Below, piece by piece: positions 26,956-35,762 of a stretch of DNA of 64,000 bases. Source of the DNA: Neorhizobium galegae bv. orientalis str. HAMBI 540 (lineage in GTDB: Bacteria; Pseudomonadota; Alphaproteobacteria; Rhizobiales; Rhizobiaceae); assembly GCF_000731315.1 (NCBI RefSeq), contig NZ_HG938353.1:868001-932000 (forward strand), given 5' to 3'. A model generated the notes under the pieces. That model saw only the letters and a program-made list of their open reading frames with translations, was not told the origin of the DNA and did not search any database. Position numbers and translations under genes: made by a program. Position 1 is the first letter of the stretch. Every line of letters begins with the position of its first letter.

Positions 26956-28197
26956 TCAGGCCGCGGCGACCTTCCGGTCGAGCGCCGCTGAGATCGCGAA
27001 TACGCCGAAGCCGAGCAACGATAGCACCGCTCCCACATAGCCGGTCGCGGCGAAACCCCATCCCCAGGCAATCACCAGCCCGCCGAGCCAGGCGCCGAGT
27101 GCATTGGCGATGTTGAAGGCCGAATGGTTGGAGGCGGCGGCCAGCGTCTGCGCGTCGGCGGCGACATCCATCAGCCGCGTCTGCAGCGCGGGTCCGGCGG
27201 CAAACCCGCAGCCGATCAGGAAGACGCAGAGGCAGAGCACGGCCGGATATTGCGCCCACAGGCCGAAGGCGCCCATGACGACGATGTTGAACAGCATCAC
27301 GCCGCCGATCGTGCCCTTGAGCGACAGGTCGGCCAGCCGCGAGCCGATGATATTGCCGACATTCATGCCGATGCCGAACAGCGTCAGCACGATCGCCACC
27401 ATGCCGACCGACATTCCGGCCGTCACCGTCGTGGTCGAGGCTATGTAGCTGAACACCGAGAACATGCCGCCGAAGCCGACCGCGGCAATGCCGAGCGTCA
27501 GCCACACCTGCGTGCGGCCGAAGGCGCTCAGCTCGCGCCAGATGCCGGCGCCTTCCTGCACCGTGTCGCGCGGCTGGAAATACCAGAGCAGCGCCACGGT
27601 CACGACGCCGATGCCGCCGACCAGAAAGAAGGCGGCGCGCCAGTTGAGTATTTGTCCCATGAAGGTGGCGATCGGCGTGCCGACCAGGGTGGCGACGGTG
27701 AGGCCGAGCATCACCCGGCCGACGGCGCGGGCGCGCTTGTTGGGCGGCACCATCGAGGCGGCAACGAGCGCTGCGACCCCGAAATAGGCGCCATGTGGCA
27801 GGCCGGTGATAAAGCGCAGCGCCGTAAAGCTCCAGAAATCCGGGGCGGCGGCGCTCAAGATATTGCCGAGTGCAAACACCGTCATCAGGATCAGCAGCAG
27901 CGACCGCCGCGTCATCCGGGCAGCGGCGACCGCGATGATCGGCGCGCCGATGACGACACCAAGGGCATAGGCGCTGATCACGTAGCCCGCCATCGGAATG
28001 CTGACCTGGTAGGTCGCGGCGACATCCGGCAGCAGGCCCATGATCGCGAATTCGCCGGTGCCGATACCGAAGCCTCCGACCGCCAATGCGATCTCGATCA
28101 GGATGACGGCGAGCCGCGAAAGAGCGGGTGCACTATCAAAGTCTTGGGCTTCCGAACGGTCCCGTGCGGATTGAAAATCGGCGGCAGTATCGGTCAT
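26956..28197 (-). CDS. MFS transporter (DHA1, sugar-efflux/arabinose-efflux-like)
   Basis: A 413-residue protein from the ATG at 28197; an in-frame ATG at 28329 would add a polar 44-residue extension that looks non-coding. About twelve TM segments are present, with GFGIGTGEFAIMGLLPDVAATY at the first helix (split: GTGEFAIMGLLP is the family hallmark), RMTRRSLLL in loop 2-3 and GLPHGAYFGVAA, which are typical of the YdhP/AraJ group. The substrate is unknown. It converges with the HxlR gene with no bases between the stops. Confidence 0.88.
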   Translation of the reverse strand: MTDTAADFQSARDRSEAQDFDSAPALSRLAVILIEIALAVGGFGIGTGEFAIMGLLPDVAATYQVSIPMAGYVISAYALGVVIGAPIIAVAAARMTRRSLLLILMTVFALGNILSAAAPDFWSFTALRFITGLPHGAYFGVAALVAASMVPPNKRARAVGRVMLGLTVATLVGTPIATFMGQILNWRAAFFLVGGIGVVTVALLWYFQPRDTVQEGAGIWRELSAFGRTQVWLTLGIAAVGFGGMFSVFSYIASTTTVTAGMSVGMVAIVLTLFGIGMNVGNIIGSRLADLSLKGTIGGVMLFNIVVMGAFGLWAQYPAVLCLCVFLIGCGFAAGPALQTRLMDVAADAQTLAAASNHSAFNIANALGAWLGGLVIAWGWGFAATGYVGAVLSLLGFGVFAISAALDRKVAAA

Positions 28198-28469
28198 AAC
28201 GTTGAATCTGCTGGAAAAAGACGCGGGTAGGATGTGGGAGACATCCACCCGCTCTGGAGGTGAGCGGGTCACCGAAATGACCGAACTTGAAATTAGCATG
28301 GCATTGTGCATTGCGGTAGTATCCGCCACTTATTCAGGCGTCCCCCTCACGGGATTGTGAGTTTTTCCCTGAAGCGACGGCGGGCTTGTTGATAAAGCTG
28401 CCGGTCGCAACCATTTCTCTGATGGGCCGTTGTCCCGCGCCAAATCCGCTCCTCTGCAAGCGAGATCAG

Positions 28470-29408
28470 ATGAACCTCTTTGCCGTCTTCAACCGCGATG
28501 GCGGTACCTTCCGAACCACCGACATGGACGCCTATTGCGCTCGAGCAGTCGAGACGTTCAAGGCGGCCGGTCACGAGATCGAATGCCATGTAGTGTCCGG
28601 CAAGGACGTGGTCGCGACCATGGAAAAGGCGGCCTCGACGCGAGGCGTCGAAGGGTTGATCGCCGGCGGCGGCGACGGCACGATCTCGGCGGCTGCCGGC
28701 ATCGCCTGGAAAAGCAGCATCGCACTTGGCGTCGTGCCGGCCGGCACCATGAACCTGTTCGCCCGCTCGCTGAAACTGCCGCTCGATATCTGGCAGGTGC
28801 TGGATGCGTTGGCGCAGGCGCGGCCGGAAAACATCGATATCGCCAGCGCCAACGGCAAGAGCTTCGTGCACCAGTTTTCCGCCGGCATGCATGCGCGCAT
28901 GGTGCGGTACCGCAATTCGATGACCTTTGCCTCGCGGCTTGGCAAGATACGCGCGAGCACACGGGCGGCGATCGGCGTCATGTTCAATCCGCCGGAATTC
29001 GAGGTGGAGTACAATGCGGGCGGCAAGGTTGGGCACCGCAGGGTCTCGGCCATCTCCGTCTCCAACAACGAATTCGGCCGCGACCCGCTGATGTTTGCCG
29101 ACAGCCTGACCGGCGGCCATCTCGGCTTCTATGTCGCCGATCCGCTGACGCCGGCGGGCGTGGCGCGGCTGACTTTCGATATCATGCGCGGCCGGCTGAA
29201 GGAAAACGCTGCCGTCACCGCGATGACGGTGACCGAACTGGAACTGCATTTCCCCCGCGAGCGCCACGATATCCGCTGCGTCATCGACGGCGAATTGCTG
29301 CCGATGGATCGCGATGTGCTCCTGAAGATCCATGCGGGCGAGCTGACGGTGCTGGTCAACCGGCCGCAGGAACGCGTGACACAGGAACGGGACGGCAGCG
29401 GCATCTGA
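28470..29408 (+). CDS. Diacylglycerol/sphingosine kinase-family lipid kinase
   Basis: A 312-residue protein of the DAGK catalytic fold. The nucleotide motif GGGDGTISAAA and the substrate-loop PAGTMNLFARSL are clear, and the C-terminal HDIRCVIDGELLPMD completes the YegS-type second domain. These enzymes phosphorylate membrane diacylglycerol or related lipids. Start at ATG 28470; the frame is open from 28386 but that part looks unrelated. The last 26 codons occur again 1016 bases downstream beyond the diguanylate cyclase gene. Confidence 0.88.
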   Translation: MNLFAVFNRDGGTFRTTDMDAYCARAVETFKAAGHEIECHVVSGKDVVATMEKAASTRGVEGLIAGGGDGTISAAAGIAWKSSIALGVVPAGTMNLFARSLKLPLDIWQVLDALAQARPENIDIASANGKSFVHQFSAGMHARMVRYRNSMTFASRLGKIRASTRAAIGVMFNPPEFEVEYNAGGKVGHRRVSAISVSNNEFGRDPLMFADSLTGGHLGFYVADPLTPAGVARLTFDIMRGRLKENAAVTAMTVTELELHFPRERHDIRCVIDGELLPMDRDVLLKIHAGELTVLVNRPQERVTQERDGSGI

Positions 29409-29417
29409 GCGAGTTCG
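29331..29417 (+). repeat. Direct repeat, left copy (3' end of lipid kinase gene)
   Basis: An 87-base segment covering the last 25 sense codons, the stop and nine following bases of the lipid kinase gene. It is repeated at 30347-30433 with 7 mismatches by my count (about 92% identity), in the same orientation. The two copies flank the diguanylate cyclase gene. Confidence 0.88.
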
Positions 29418-29447
29418 AGGCGGTATCCGAACCGTTCTGCCGCCTCT

Positions 29448-30191
29448 TCAGATGGATGAAACCACCCGATTTCGCCCGAGCGATTTTGCCTCGTATAGAT
29501 TTATATCGGCGGCTCTGAGACATCCATGAGGATCGAAGCCCGGAGCACAGTGGATAGCTCCGATGCTGGCCGATACCGGCACACTCGATCGTGAGGCGGA
29601 GCGCACATCCATGCCTTCGATGAGCTCTCGAATATCCTCGCACCACCTCAACATCTCGTCGACGGTCAGGCCACCTTGAAACAGAGCGAATTCTTCCCCT
29701 CCGAGGCGGCCCGCTATGTTGAATTGCCCGTCATACGTGGCGAGTATCTGCCCGGTGCGGCGAAGGACCTCGTCACCGGCTGCATGGCCGTGGCGATCGT
29801 TGATCGATTTGAAGTGGTCGAGATCCAGAAAAATAAGGGCTCCGGTTACACCCTCCCGGCTGAATGTCTGCAGTTCTTCCATGAAGGCGCTGCGGTTCAA
29901 CAGCCCCGTCAATCCGTCGTGGCGGGACTGCCGGTGAAGTTCCTCGTAGGCAGCTGCCAGTTTGGCGAGGGCGTCAGAAGCCATGGCTTCCGCACGCCGG
30001 ATTCGTTCCGACTGGCTGTAAAGCACGGCCGAGGCGGGGATAGAGATGGCAAGCGGGCAAACGATGGTCATCACCAGGCCGGCACCGGCTACTTCCCCGC
30101 CCAGCATCGGAACGAAGGCAAACGATAGAGCCAGAGATGCGAGCAGGGATAACAGTCCGGTAAAGAGTGACTTGGCGATAACAATACGCAT
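29448..30191 (-). CDS. Membrane diguanylate cyclase (GGDEF domain)
   Basis: A 247-residue protein with two N-terminal TM helices (about 8-28 and 35-58), a short coiled linker and a GGDEF domain from about residue 85. DGLTGLLNRSAF, FLDLDHFKSINDRHGH and the active-site loop RLGGEEFALF are intact, so cyclic-di-GMP synthesis is likely. The RxxD inhibitory site five residues before GGEEF is absent, so product feedback may be lost. It lies on the opposite strand to its neighbours and between two copies of the lipid-kinase 3' end, which suggests insertion or a partial duplication. Confidence 0.9.
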   Translation of the reverse strand: MRIVIAKSLFTGLLSLLASLALSFAFVPMLGGEVAGAGLVMTIVCPLAISIPASAVLYSQSERIRRAEAMASDALAKLAAAYEELHRQSRHDGLTGLLNRSAFMEELQTFSREGVTGALIFLDLDHFKSINDRHGHAAGDEVLRRTGQILATYDGQFNIAGRLGGEEFALFQGGLTVDEMLRWCEDIRELIEGMDVRSASRSSVPVSASIGAIHCAPGFDPHGCLRAADINLYEAKSLGRNRVVSSI

Positions 30192-30596
30192 CGGATGTGC
30201 CGCAAGACTTCAAATATCCAGCTTCCTTAGGCCTCATGAATTTAAGATAGGTTGAAACATTCGCTTAAACATCGATCCTGTGCGGCCGATGCCTAGTCCC
30301 GCTACCACAGATCGTCACTGTTTATGGTGAGGCAGTGCTGTCGGTCCACGCAGGCGAACTGACCGTGCTGGTCAACCAGCCGCAGGAACGCGTGACACAG
30401 GAACGGGACGGCAGCGGGATATGAGCGAGTTCGCTGCCGGCAATACAACCTTTCGCATCCAGCCATTCATATCTCGTTAATCCCCGGGTCCTAATTTCTC
30501 AACCATTGATAGAATCATTGGTTGGTCTGGCCATGAAGCGCCCGGCAAATCGCGGCAATGCCCATTAGGGGTGGTGCGTCGCGGACGAGGGCCGGC
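30192..30596. other. Intergenic stretch with duplicated gene end
   Basis: About 405 bases between the diguanylate cyclase start and the next gene. The cyclase promoter should lie at the left. The only other recognisable content is the right copy of the direct repeat (30347-30433). Nothing else was seen. Confidence 0.5.
30347..30433 (+). pseudogene. Remnant of a lipid kinase 3' end (right copy of direct repeat)
   Basis: Twenty-five sense codons and a stop (30347-30424) encode HAGELTVLVNQPQERVTQERD and the following GSGI, the same C-terminus as the intact kinase at 28470-29408 except Arg to Gln. No upstream part of the gene is present and there is no start codon in frame nearby. The reading frame is kept, most changes being silent, so the duplication is old enough to drift or was copied from a relative. 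Confidence 0.8.
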
Positions 30597-31307
30597 ATGA
30601 CTTCAATCTCCGTCGTTCAACCTGCGGCTTTGCTGATCCTTCAGCAGGCGAACGCGCAGCCTGCCGAAACTGACGAAGACAAGGAAAAGAAAGCCGATCT
30701 CGTCCAGGTGGCGAACGGTATTACCGGAGAGCCCGCTGAAGAGACGCTGAAGGCGGCCTTTGCGATCAGCGTCGCGTTCATGGAGCTGGACGCCAAGGGC
30801 GAACTGGCCGTCGAGGCGGCGGAGTTTATCGACTCGGATCAGTTCATGGTCACCGACCTCGCCGTCAAGCAGACGCTGAAGCAGGTGATCTCCGAGAAGG
30901 GATGGGAATTCATGCAGCTGGTGAAGCAGCAACAGGAGGCCCATGACGGTGCTATTTCGCGCGAAAACCTCTTCGCAATCGTGCTTCCCCAGATGATCGT
31001 CAAGAACCGCGAGCGTTTCACCGAAGACGAGATCGAGCTTTCGGTGAAGTTCGAGGACAAGAGCGGCATCATCGTCTTCATTCCCGACAGCGGGGGGAAC
31101 AGCACCTATAGCGACCTCATGAAAGCGGTGGCGGAGGAGGAGATCAACGCTGCCAAGACCGGCGACGAGACGGCCTTACGTGAACTCAACATGGAACTCG
31201 GTTCATATGCCACCGCCTGGAGTGATGCATTCGGCTTCAAGCCAGGCGATGTATTTATGTTTGTTGACGTGAAGGATATTCTCTACGCAGCATGGATGAA
31301 GCCCTAG
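30597..31307 (+). CDS. Hypothetical protein (236 aa)
   Basis: Start at ATG 30597 (MTSISVVQPAALLILQQA). A soluble acidic protein without signal peptide or membrane segment. Regions: a polar charged stretch ETDEDKEKKADLV (about 25-37), helical middle, and a C-terminal part containing GSYATAWSDAFGFKPGDVFMF. I do not recognise the family. It converges with the glutamylputrescine synthetase-like gene and overlaps its stop codon by four bases. Confidence 0.7.
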   Translation: MTSISVVQPAALLILQQANAQPAETDEDKEKKADLVQVANGITGEPAEETLKAAFAISVAFMELDAKGELAVEAAEFIDSDQFMVTDLAVKQTLKQVISEKGWEFMQLVKQQQEAHDGAISRENLFAIVLPQMIVKNRERFTEDEIELSVKFEDKSGIIVFIPDSGGNSTYSDLMKAVAEEEINAAKTGDETALRELNMELGSYATAWSDAFGFKPGDVFMFVDVKDILYAAWMKP

Positions 31308-32638
31308 ATCCGCGGCAGATAGGTCTGATAGTCGAAATCCGAGACCGTGCGCAGGTAGCTGATCGCCTCCTTGCGCTTCGTGTCGCCATAGAGCTTCTGG
31401 TATCGCGCCCCAAACACGTCGGCGATGAAGGGCGAGGCGGAAAACTCCTCGACTGCCGTCAGGAAATCGTGCGTTAGCTTTTTCGTACCGGCCGGCGGCT
31501 CCTTGCCCGGTTCGGTCGCAGGACCCGGATCCAGCGTTTCACCCAACCCAAGAAGCATTCCGCCGAGGATGGCGGTCAGCAGCAGATACGGATTGACGTC
31601 GGCGCCGGCGACGCGATGTTCAATGCGGGCGGCCGGCCCTTGAGCGTCCGGAATGCGCACTGCGGTGCCGCGATGGCCGAAACCCCAGTCGATATCGACC
31701 GGCGCGAACGAGCCCGGCTGGAAGCGGCGATAGGAATTGGCGAATGGCGCGAAGATCAGCTGCGCATCCCGCATCGTCATCAGCATGCCGGCGCAGACGG
31801 ATTTGAGCCGCACCGGATCGCCGCCCTTCGCGTCCAGCACATTGTTGCCGTCGCGGTCGATGACGCTTGCATGGACATGCAGGCCGGATCCGGCGTGATC
31901 CGCATAGGGTTTCGCCATGCAGGTGGATTTCAGCCCATGCTTCTTCGCCGCCTGTTCGGCAATGCGCTTGAGATAAATGCAATCGTCGGCCGCCGCCAGC
32001 GCATCGGGGCGGTGTAGAAGGTTGATCTCGAATTGGCCGGGGCCGAATTCTGCGGTCGTCGCATCCGCCGGCAGTCCTTGAGCCTTCGCCCAGGTCCGCA
32101 CCGTCTGCAGGTAGTCGTCGAGCGCATCGACAGCGCTCATGTCGTAGAGCTGGAAGCCGTTCGGCTGGTCGCGATAGGTCAGCTTCGCCGGCGGTCGCGG
32201 CCTGCCGGTCTCGCGCCAGTCGTCCTGCACCACGTAGAATTCGAGCTCCGTCGCCACGACCGGCGTCAACCCGCGCTCCTCGAAGCGCTTGAGGAGGGCC
32301 GCTAGAATGGCGCGCGGATCCATAAAGGAAGGCGTGCCGTCGAATTCGTGCATGGTCGAAAGCACCTGCTTGGACCCTTCCGGCGCCCAGGGCATTGGCG
32401 CAAGACTACGCTTGTCGGGAATGCATAGGCCGTCGGGATCGCCGATCGACATGGAAAGCCCGGTGATCTCGTCATTGTCGTAGCCCCAGATGTCGAGCGA
32501 TTGGGTGGAGGAGGGCAGGCGCACGGTGCCGTCCCAGACCTTCTTTTCGGCTTCGAGCGGGATCTGCTTGCCGCGCAAGTCGCCGTTCATGCCGACGAGC
32601 AGGATTTCGATGCGGGGCGGTGCGGAATCGGAAGCCAT
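31304..32638 (-). CDS. puuA: Glutamine synthetase-family protein, gamma-glutamylputrescine synthetase-like
   Basis: A 444-residue type III-like GS. The metal/ATP segments are visible as VVATELEFYVV, TTAEFGPGQFEINL, HAGSGLHVHASVIDRDG (GSGLHVH) and FGHRGTAVRIPDAQGPAARIEHRVAGADVNPYL (RIEHR/ADVNPYL motifs). Sequence style matches enzymes that glutamylate putrescine or other amines, not the central GlnA. Divergent from a putrescine-type aminotransferase, which supports polyamine catabolism. Start at ATG 32638 (MASDSAPPR); a longer in-frame extension to 33544 is only the reverse complement of the aminotransferase gene. The exact amine substrate is uncertain. Confidence 0.85.
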   Translation of the reverse strand: MASDSAPPRIEILLVGMNGDLRGKQIPLEAEKKVWDGTVRLPSSTQSLDIWGYDNDEITGLSMSIGDPDGLCIPDKRSLAPMPWAPEGSKQVLSTMHEFDGTPSFMDPRAILAALLKRFEERGLTPVVATELEFYVVQDDWRETGRPRPPAKLTYRDQPNGFQLYDMSAVDALDDYLQTVRTWAKAQGLPADATTAEFGPGQFEINLLHRPDALAAADDCIYLKRIAEQAAKKHGLKSTCMAKPYADHAGSGLHVHASVIDRDGNNVLDAKGGDPVRLKSVCAGMLMTMRDAQLIFAPFANSYRRFQPGSFAPVDIDWGFGHRGTAVRIPDAQGPAARIEHRVAGADVNPYLLLTAILGGMLLGLGETLDPGPATEPGKEPPAGTKKLTHDFLTAVEEFSASPFIADVFGARYQKLYGDTKRKEAISYLRTVSDFDYQTYLPRI

Positions 32639-32722
32639 GAGGAATGTCTTTTGACGGGTGTTGCGGAACTCTGTTCGTAACCGATAAGAATTGACGGCAC
32701 AATCTAAGGCAGAGAGACAGTC

Positions 32723-34090
32723 ATGACCGATATGCCGCCGCTTTCCAATCTCGCCGCCATCGATGCCGCCCATCACCTCCATCCGTTCTCGGACATGAAG
32801 CAGTTGAACGCCAAGGGTGCACGGGTCATCCAGCGCGCGGAAGGCGTCCATATCTACGACTCGACGGGCAGGAAATATCTCGATGCCTTTGCCGGGCTCT
32901 GGTGCGTCAATGTCGGTTACGGCCGCAAGTCGATCGCCGATGCCGCCTACAAGCAGATGCAGGAGCTGCCCTACTACAACACCTTCTTCGGCACCACGAC
33001 CGAGCCGGCGGCGCTGCTCGCCCAGAAGATCGCCTCGCACACGGGCGAAAACCTGAAGCGCGTCTTCTTCACCAATTCCGGCTCGGAGGCGACCGACACC
33101 TGGTTCCGCATGGCGCGGGTCTACTGGAAGGCCTTGGGCAAGCCGGAAAAGACCTTGGTCATCGCCCGCAAGAACGCCTATCACGGCTCGACCGTCGCCG
33201 GCGCCTCGCTCGGCGGCATGAAGCTGATGCACGAGCAGGGCAACCTGCCGATCGAGGGCATCCACCACATCAACCAGCCCTACTGGTACGCCGAGGGCGG
33301 CGACCTTTCGCCTGCCGAATTCGGCCTGAAGGTCGCCCGCGAGCTGGAGGCGAAGATCGACGAACTCGGCGAGGAGCGCGTCGCAGCCTTCGTTGCCGAG
33401 CCGATCCAGGGGGCAGGGGGCGTTATCATTCCGCCGGAGACCTATTGGCCGGAAATCGCCCGAATCTGCAAGGCGCGCAACATCCTGCTTGTCGCCGACG
33501 AGGTGATCTGCGGTTTCGGCCGTCTTGGGCATTGGTTCGGCCACCAGTATTACGGCTTCGAGCCAGACCTTGCCCCGATCGCCAAGGGCCTCTCCTCCGG
33601 TTACCTGCCGATCGGCGGAGTGCTGGTCAGCGACCGCGTCGCCGATGTCATGGTCGAGGAGTTAGGCGATTTCTACCACGGCTTCACCTATTCCGGTCAC
33701 CCGGTCTGCGCCGCCGCAGCGCTGGAAAACATCCGTATCATCGAGGAGGAGGGGCTGGTCGAGCGCGTCCGCGACGATATCGGCCCCTATTTTGCCGCCG
33801 CGTGGAAAAGCCTTGAGGATCACGCGGTGGTCGGTGAGGCCGAAAGCGTCGGCCTGATCGGCGGTCTGCAGCTTGCAGCCGACAAATCCACCCGCCGCCG
33901 ATATGCAAAGCCCGACGATATCGGCTCGCTGGTGCGCAACCACTGCCTCGAAAATGGCCTCATCCTGCGCGCCACCGGCGACCGCATGCTGGCCTCGCCG
34001 GCGTTGACGATCAGCCGTTCGGAAGTGGACGAAGTGATCGAAAAGCTGCGGGCGGCGCTGGATCATCTGAGAGATAGCGTCAGCGGGTGA
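32723..34090 (+). CDS. spuC: Class III aminotransferase, putrescine-pyruvate type (SpuC-like)
   Basis: A 455-residue PLP enzyme of the omega-aminotransferase group. Cofactor-binding segments FFTNSGSEATDTWFRMAR, LLVADEVICGFGRLGHWFG and the Lys in PDLAPIAKGLSSGYLPIGG are present; AYHGSTVAGASLGG is typical of SpuC and related enzymes that transfer the amino group of putrescine or other diamines to pyruvate. Divergent from the puuA-like gene with 84 bases between, implying joint polyamine use. Followed by a RIME-like repeat. Confidence 0.87.
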   Translation: MTDMPPLSNLAAIDAAHHLHPFSDMKQLNAKGARVIQRAEGVHIYDSTGRKYLDAFAGLWCVNVGYGRKSIADAAYKQMQELPYYNTFFGTTTEPAALLAQKIASHTGENLKRVFFTNSGSEATDTWFRMARVYWKALGKPEKTLVIARKNAYHGSTVAGASLGGMKLMHEQGNLPIEGIHHINQPYWYAEGGDLSPAEFGLKVARELEAKIDELGEERVAAFVAEPIQGAGGVIIPPETYWPEIARICKARNILLVADEVICGFGRLGHWFGHQYYGFEPDLAPIAKGLSSGYLPIGGVLVSDRVADVMVEELGDFYHGFTYSGHPVCAAAALENIRIIEEEGLVERVRDDIGPYFAAAWKSLEDHAVVGEAESVGLIGGLQLAADKSTRRRYAKPDDIGSLVRNHCLENGLILRATGDRMLASPALTISRSEVDEVIEKLRAALDHLRDSVSG

Positions 34091-34107
34091 GCGCCGCCGC
34101 GATTCAA

Positions 34108-34236
34108 TGTCCCCCCTTGCGGGGGAGGTGCCCCGGCAGGGGAAGAGGGGGGGCGCGGCATACTCTCCGGCAATTGAGTTCGCAGACCCACCCCCCCTCT
34201 GTCACCTCTGGTGACATCTCCCCCGCAAGGGGGGAG
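34108..34236. repeat. RIME-like intergenic mosaic repeat, copy 2
   Basis: Same architecture as 12250-12394: a left GC-rich palindrome (CCCCCC-TTGC-GGGGGAG), a variable centre, then GTCACC-TCT-GGTGAC and CTCCCCC-GCAA-GGGGGGAG. It lies between the spuC-like stop and the end of the GT39 gene. The centre differs strongly from copy 1 while both ends are conserved. Confidence 0.75.
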
Positions 34237-34253
34237 AGGGAGTTTGCCGGCCT

Positions 34254-35762
34254 CTATGTGCCCGGCTCCACCCAGGCATACCCAAACGTGACGCTGTTCC
34301 GCCCACCGGAGAAGAGATAGGGCACGGCCTTGGTCGCCGGCGTCAATCTTTCCGCCGCAATCCCGTTCGCCTGCAGATAAGGCCTGAGGGCATCGAGCGT
34401 ATCACCGCTTTCCTGCCAGACGATCAGCCCCGGCTGGCTTCTCTCCGCCTCGCCGAGCGGCGGCGTCTGCCCGAAGCTTTGCAGCAGCACGCGGGCCTGC
34501 GGCAGTTCCAGCCGGGCGCTTCCGGCAAGATAGGGGTCGGCGGTGATCACATAGGCGGGCTTGGCGCCGGCATGCTCCGCCACCGCCTGTTCGATGAACC
34601 GCCCGGACGGCAGGTTTTCCTTCGTGTAATTGCCGAATATCGGGCCGATGACATTGCCGAGCGCGATATAGACGACGAAGCCGAGCGCCAGCACGGCCAC
34701 CGGAAACAGCAGCCGCGGAATGCTGCGGCTCGTCTCCGCATTGGCGGCTTCCAGCTTCAGGCAGAGATAGAGCGACAGCAGAACCAGGAAGGGCGACAGC
34801 CATTTTTCGCTGATGCTGGTGGCTCCAAAACCGAGCCCGATCAACCCGACCGCGATCAAGCAAATGACGAGCGTCCGGCCAATCACCCGCGTCCAGTGGT
34901 TCGTCGCTCGCCATGCATCGACCAGCGACCGCCGGAAGGCGATCAGGAAAAAGGCGAGCACCGGCAGCCCGCCGGTCAGTATTGCGACGAAAAGCGTGCC
35001 GATGCCGGACAGCCGGTCGAGGATGGGGTTGCCCGATGCATCTTCCCGCATCGCCTTGATCGTCCCCGCCGTCGCTTCGCTGAGGTTTCCGAGCACCCAC
35101 AGCCCGTGCGGCAGGCAGATCACTCCGACCACGGCAAGTGCTGGGATCAGCCGCCAGTCGAGGATGCGCTTGCGCAGGTCCGGTTCCGGCAGGATCGCGA
35201 GGATTGCCGCAACCGGTACGATGACGAAATTATACTTGGCGATCAGCCCGAACCCGACCGCAATGCCGGTCAGCAGATACGTCCACAGGCTCGGCCGCGT
35301 CAGCGTCTTGAGGAAACCGCAGAAGAACAGCGCGACGGCAAACAGCGTGGCGATCGCGTGCGTCAGGTCCCGCTGCGCCATGACGCTGACCGCCGGCATG
35401 GCGATCACCCCGATCATGGCGACGGCGACCAGCCTCTGGTCCTTCAGCAACACCCGCGCCGCCAGCCCATAGACCGCACAAGTGAGAAACAGCAGCAGGT
35501 TCTTGACCAGGGCGATCGCCAGGATCGACGGGCCGATCAGGTGGACGATCCCGTATTGCAGCCAGTTGTAGAACGGCGGCTGGCGGCCGTACCCCATCAG
35601 CAGGAACTGCGACTGGTAGAGCTGTTCTGCCTCGTCGCTTTCGAGCGCCTCCGATCGCAGCACCCGAAGGATGACCGCGAGCACATAATATGCAGCGATC
35701 AGCCAGAGGATGAGGTGGGGACGGCGGGCAAGCGCGTCACTGATGCGCCGCATCGCCCTCAT
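34254..35762 (-). CDS. GT39/ArnT-like membrane glycosyltransferase
   Basis: A 502-residue polytopic membrane protein with a catalytic-type first periplasmic loop (LRSEALESDEAEQLYQSQ, with two acidic pairs, then GYGRQPPFYNW) as in ArnT/PMT enzymes, which take sugar from a polyprenyl phosphate carrier. About eleven TM helices and a C-terminal periplasmic domain follow. The start ATG at 35762 has GGGAAG upstream and overlaps the end of the GT2 gene by 26 bases, so the two are coupled. The acceptor (lipid A, core or other glycan) cannot be read. Confidence 0.85.
   Translation of the reverse strand: MRAMRRISDALARRPHLILWLIAAYYVLAVILRVLRSEALESDEAEQLYQSQFLLMGYGRQPPFYNWLQYGIVHLIGPSILAIALVKNLLLFLTCAVYGLAARVLLKDQRLVAVAMIGVIAMPAVSVMAQRDLTHAIATLFAVALFFCGFLKTLTRPSLWTYLLTGIAVGFGLIAKYNFVIVPVAAILAILPEPDLRKRILDWRLIPALAVVGVICLPHGLWVLGNLSEATAGTIKAMREDASGNPILDRLSGIGTLFVAILTGGLPVLAFFLIAFRRSLVDAWRATNHWTRVIGRTLVICLIAVGLIGLGFGATSISEKWLSPFLVLLSLYLCLKLEAANAETSRSIPRLLFPVAVLALGFVVYIALGNVIGPIFGNYTKENLPSGRFIEQAVAEHAGAKPAYVITADPYLAGSARLELPQARVLLQSFGQTPPLGEAERSQPGLIVWQESGDTLDALRPYLQANGIAAERLTPATKAVPYLFSGGRNSVTFGYAWVEPGT

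Noticed and set aside
32639..33544. Apparent 300-residue N-terminal extension of the PuuA-like protein
   Set aside because: It overlaps the divergent aminotransferase gene in antisense; the GS family start fits ATG 32638.
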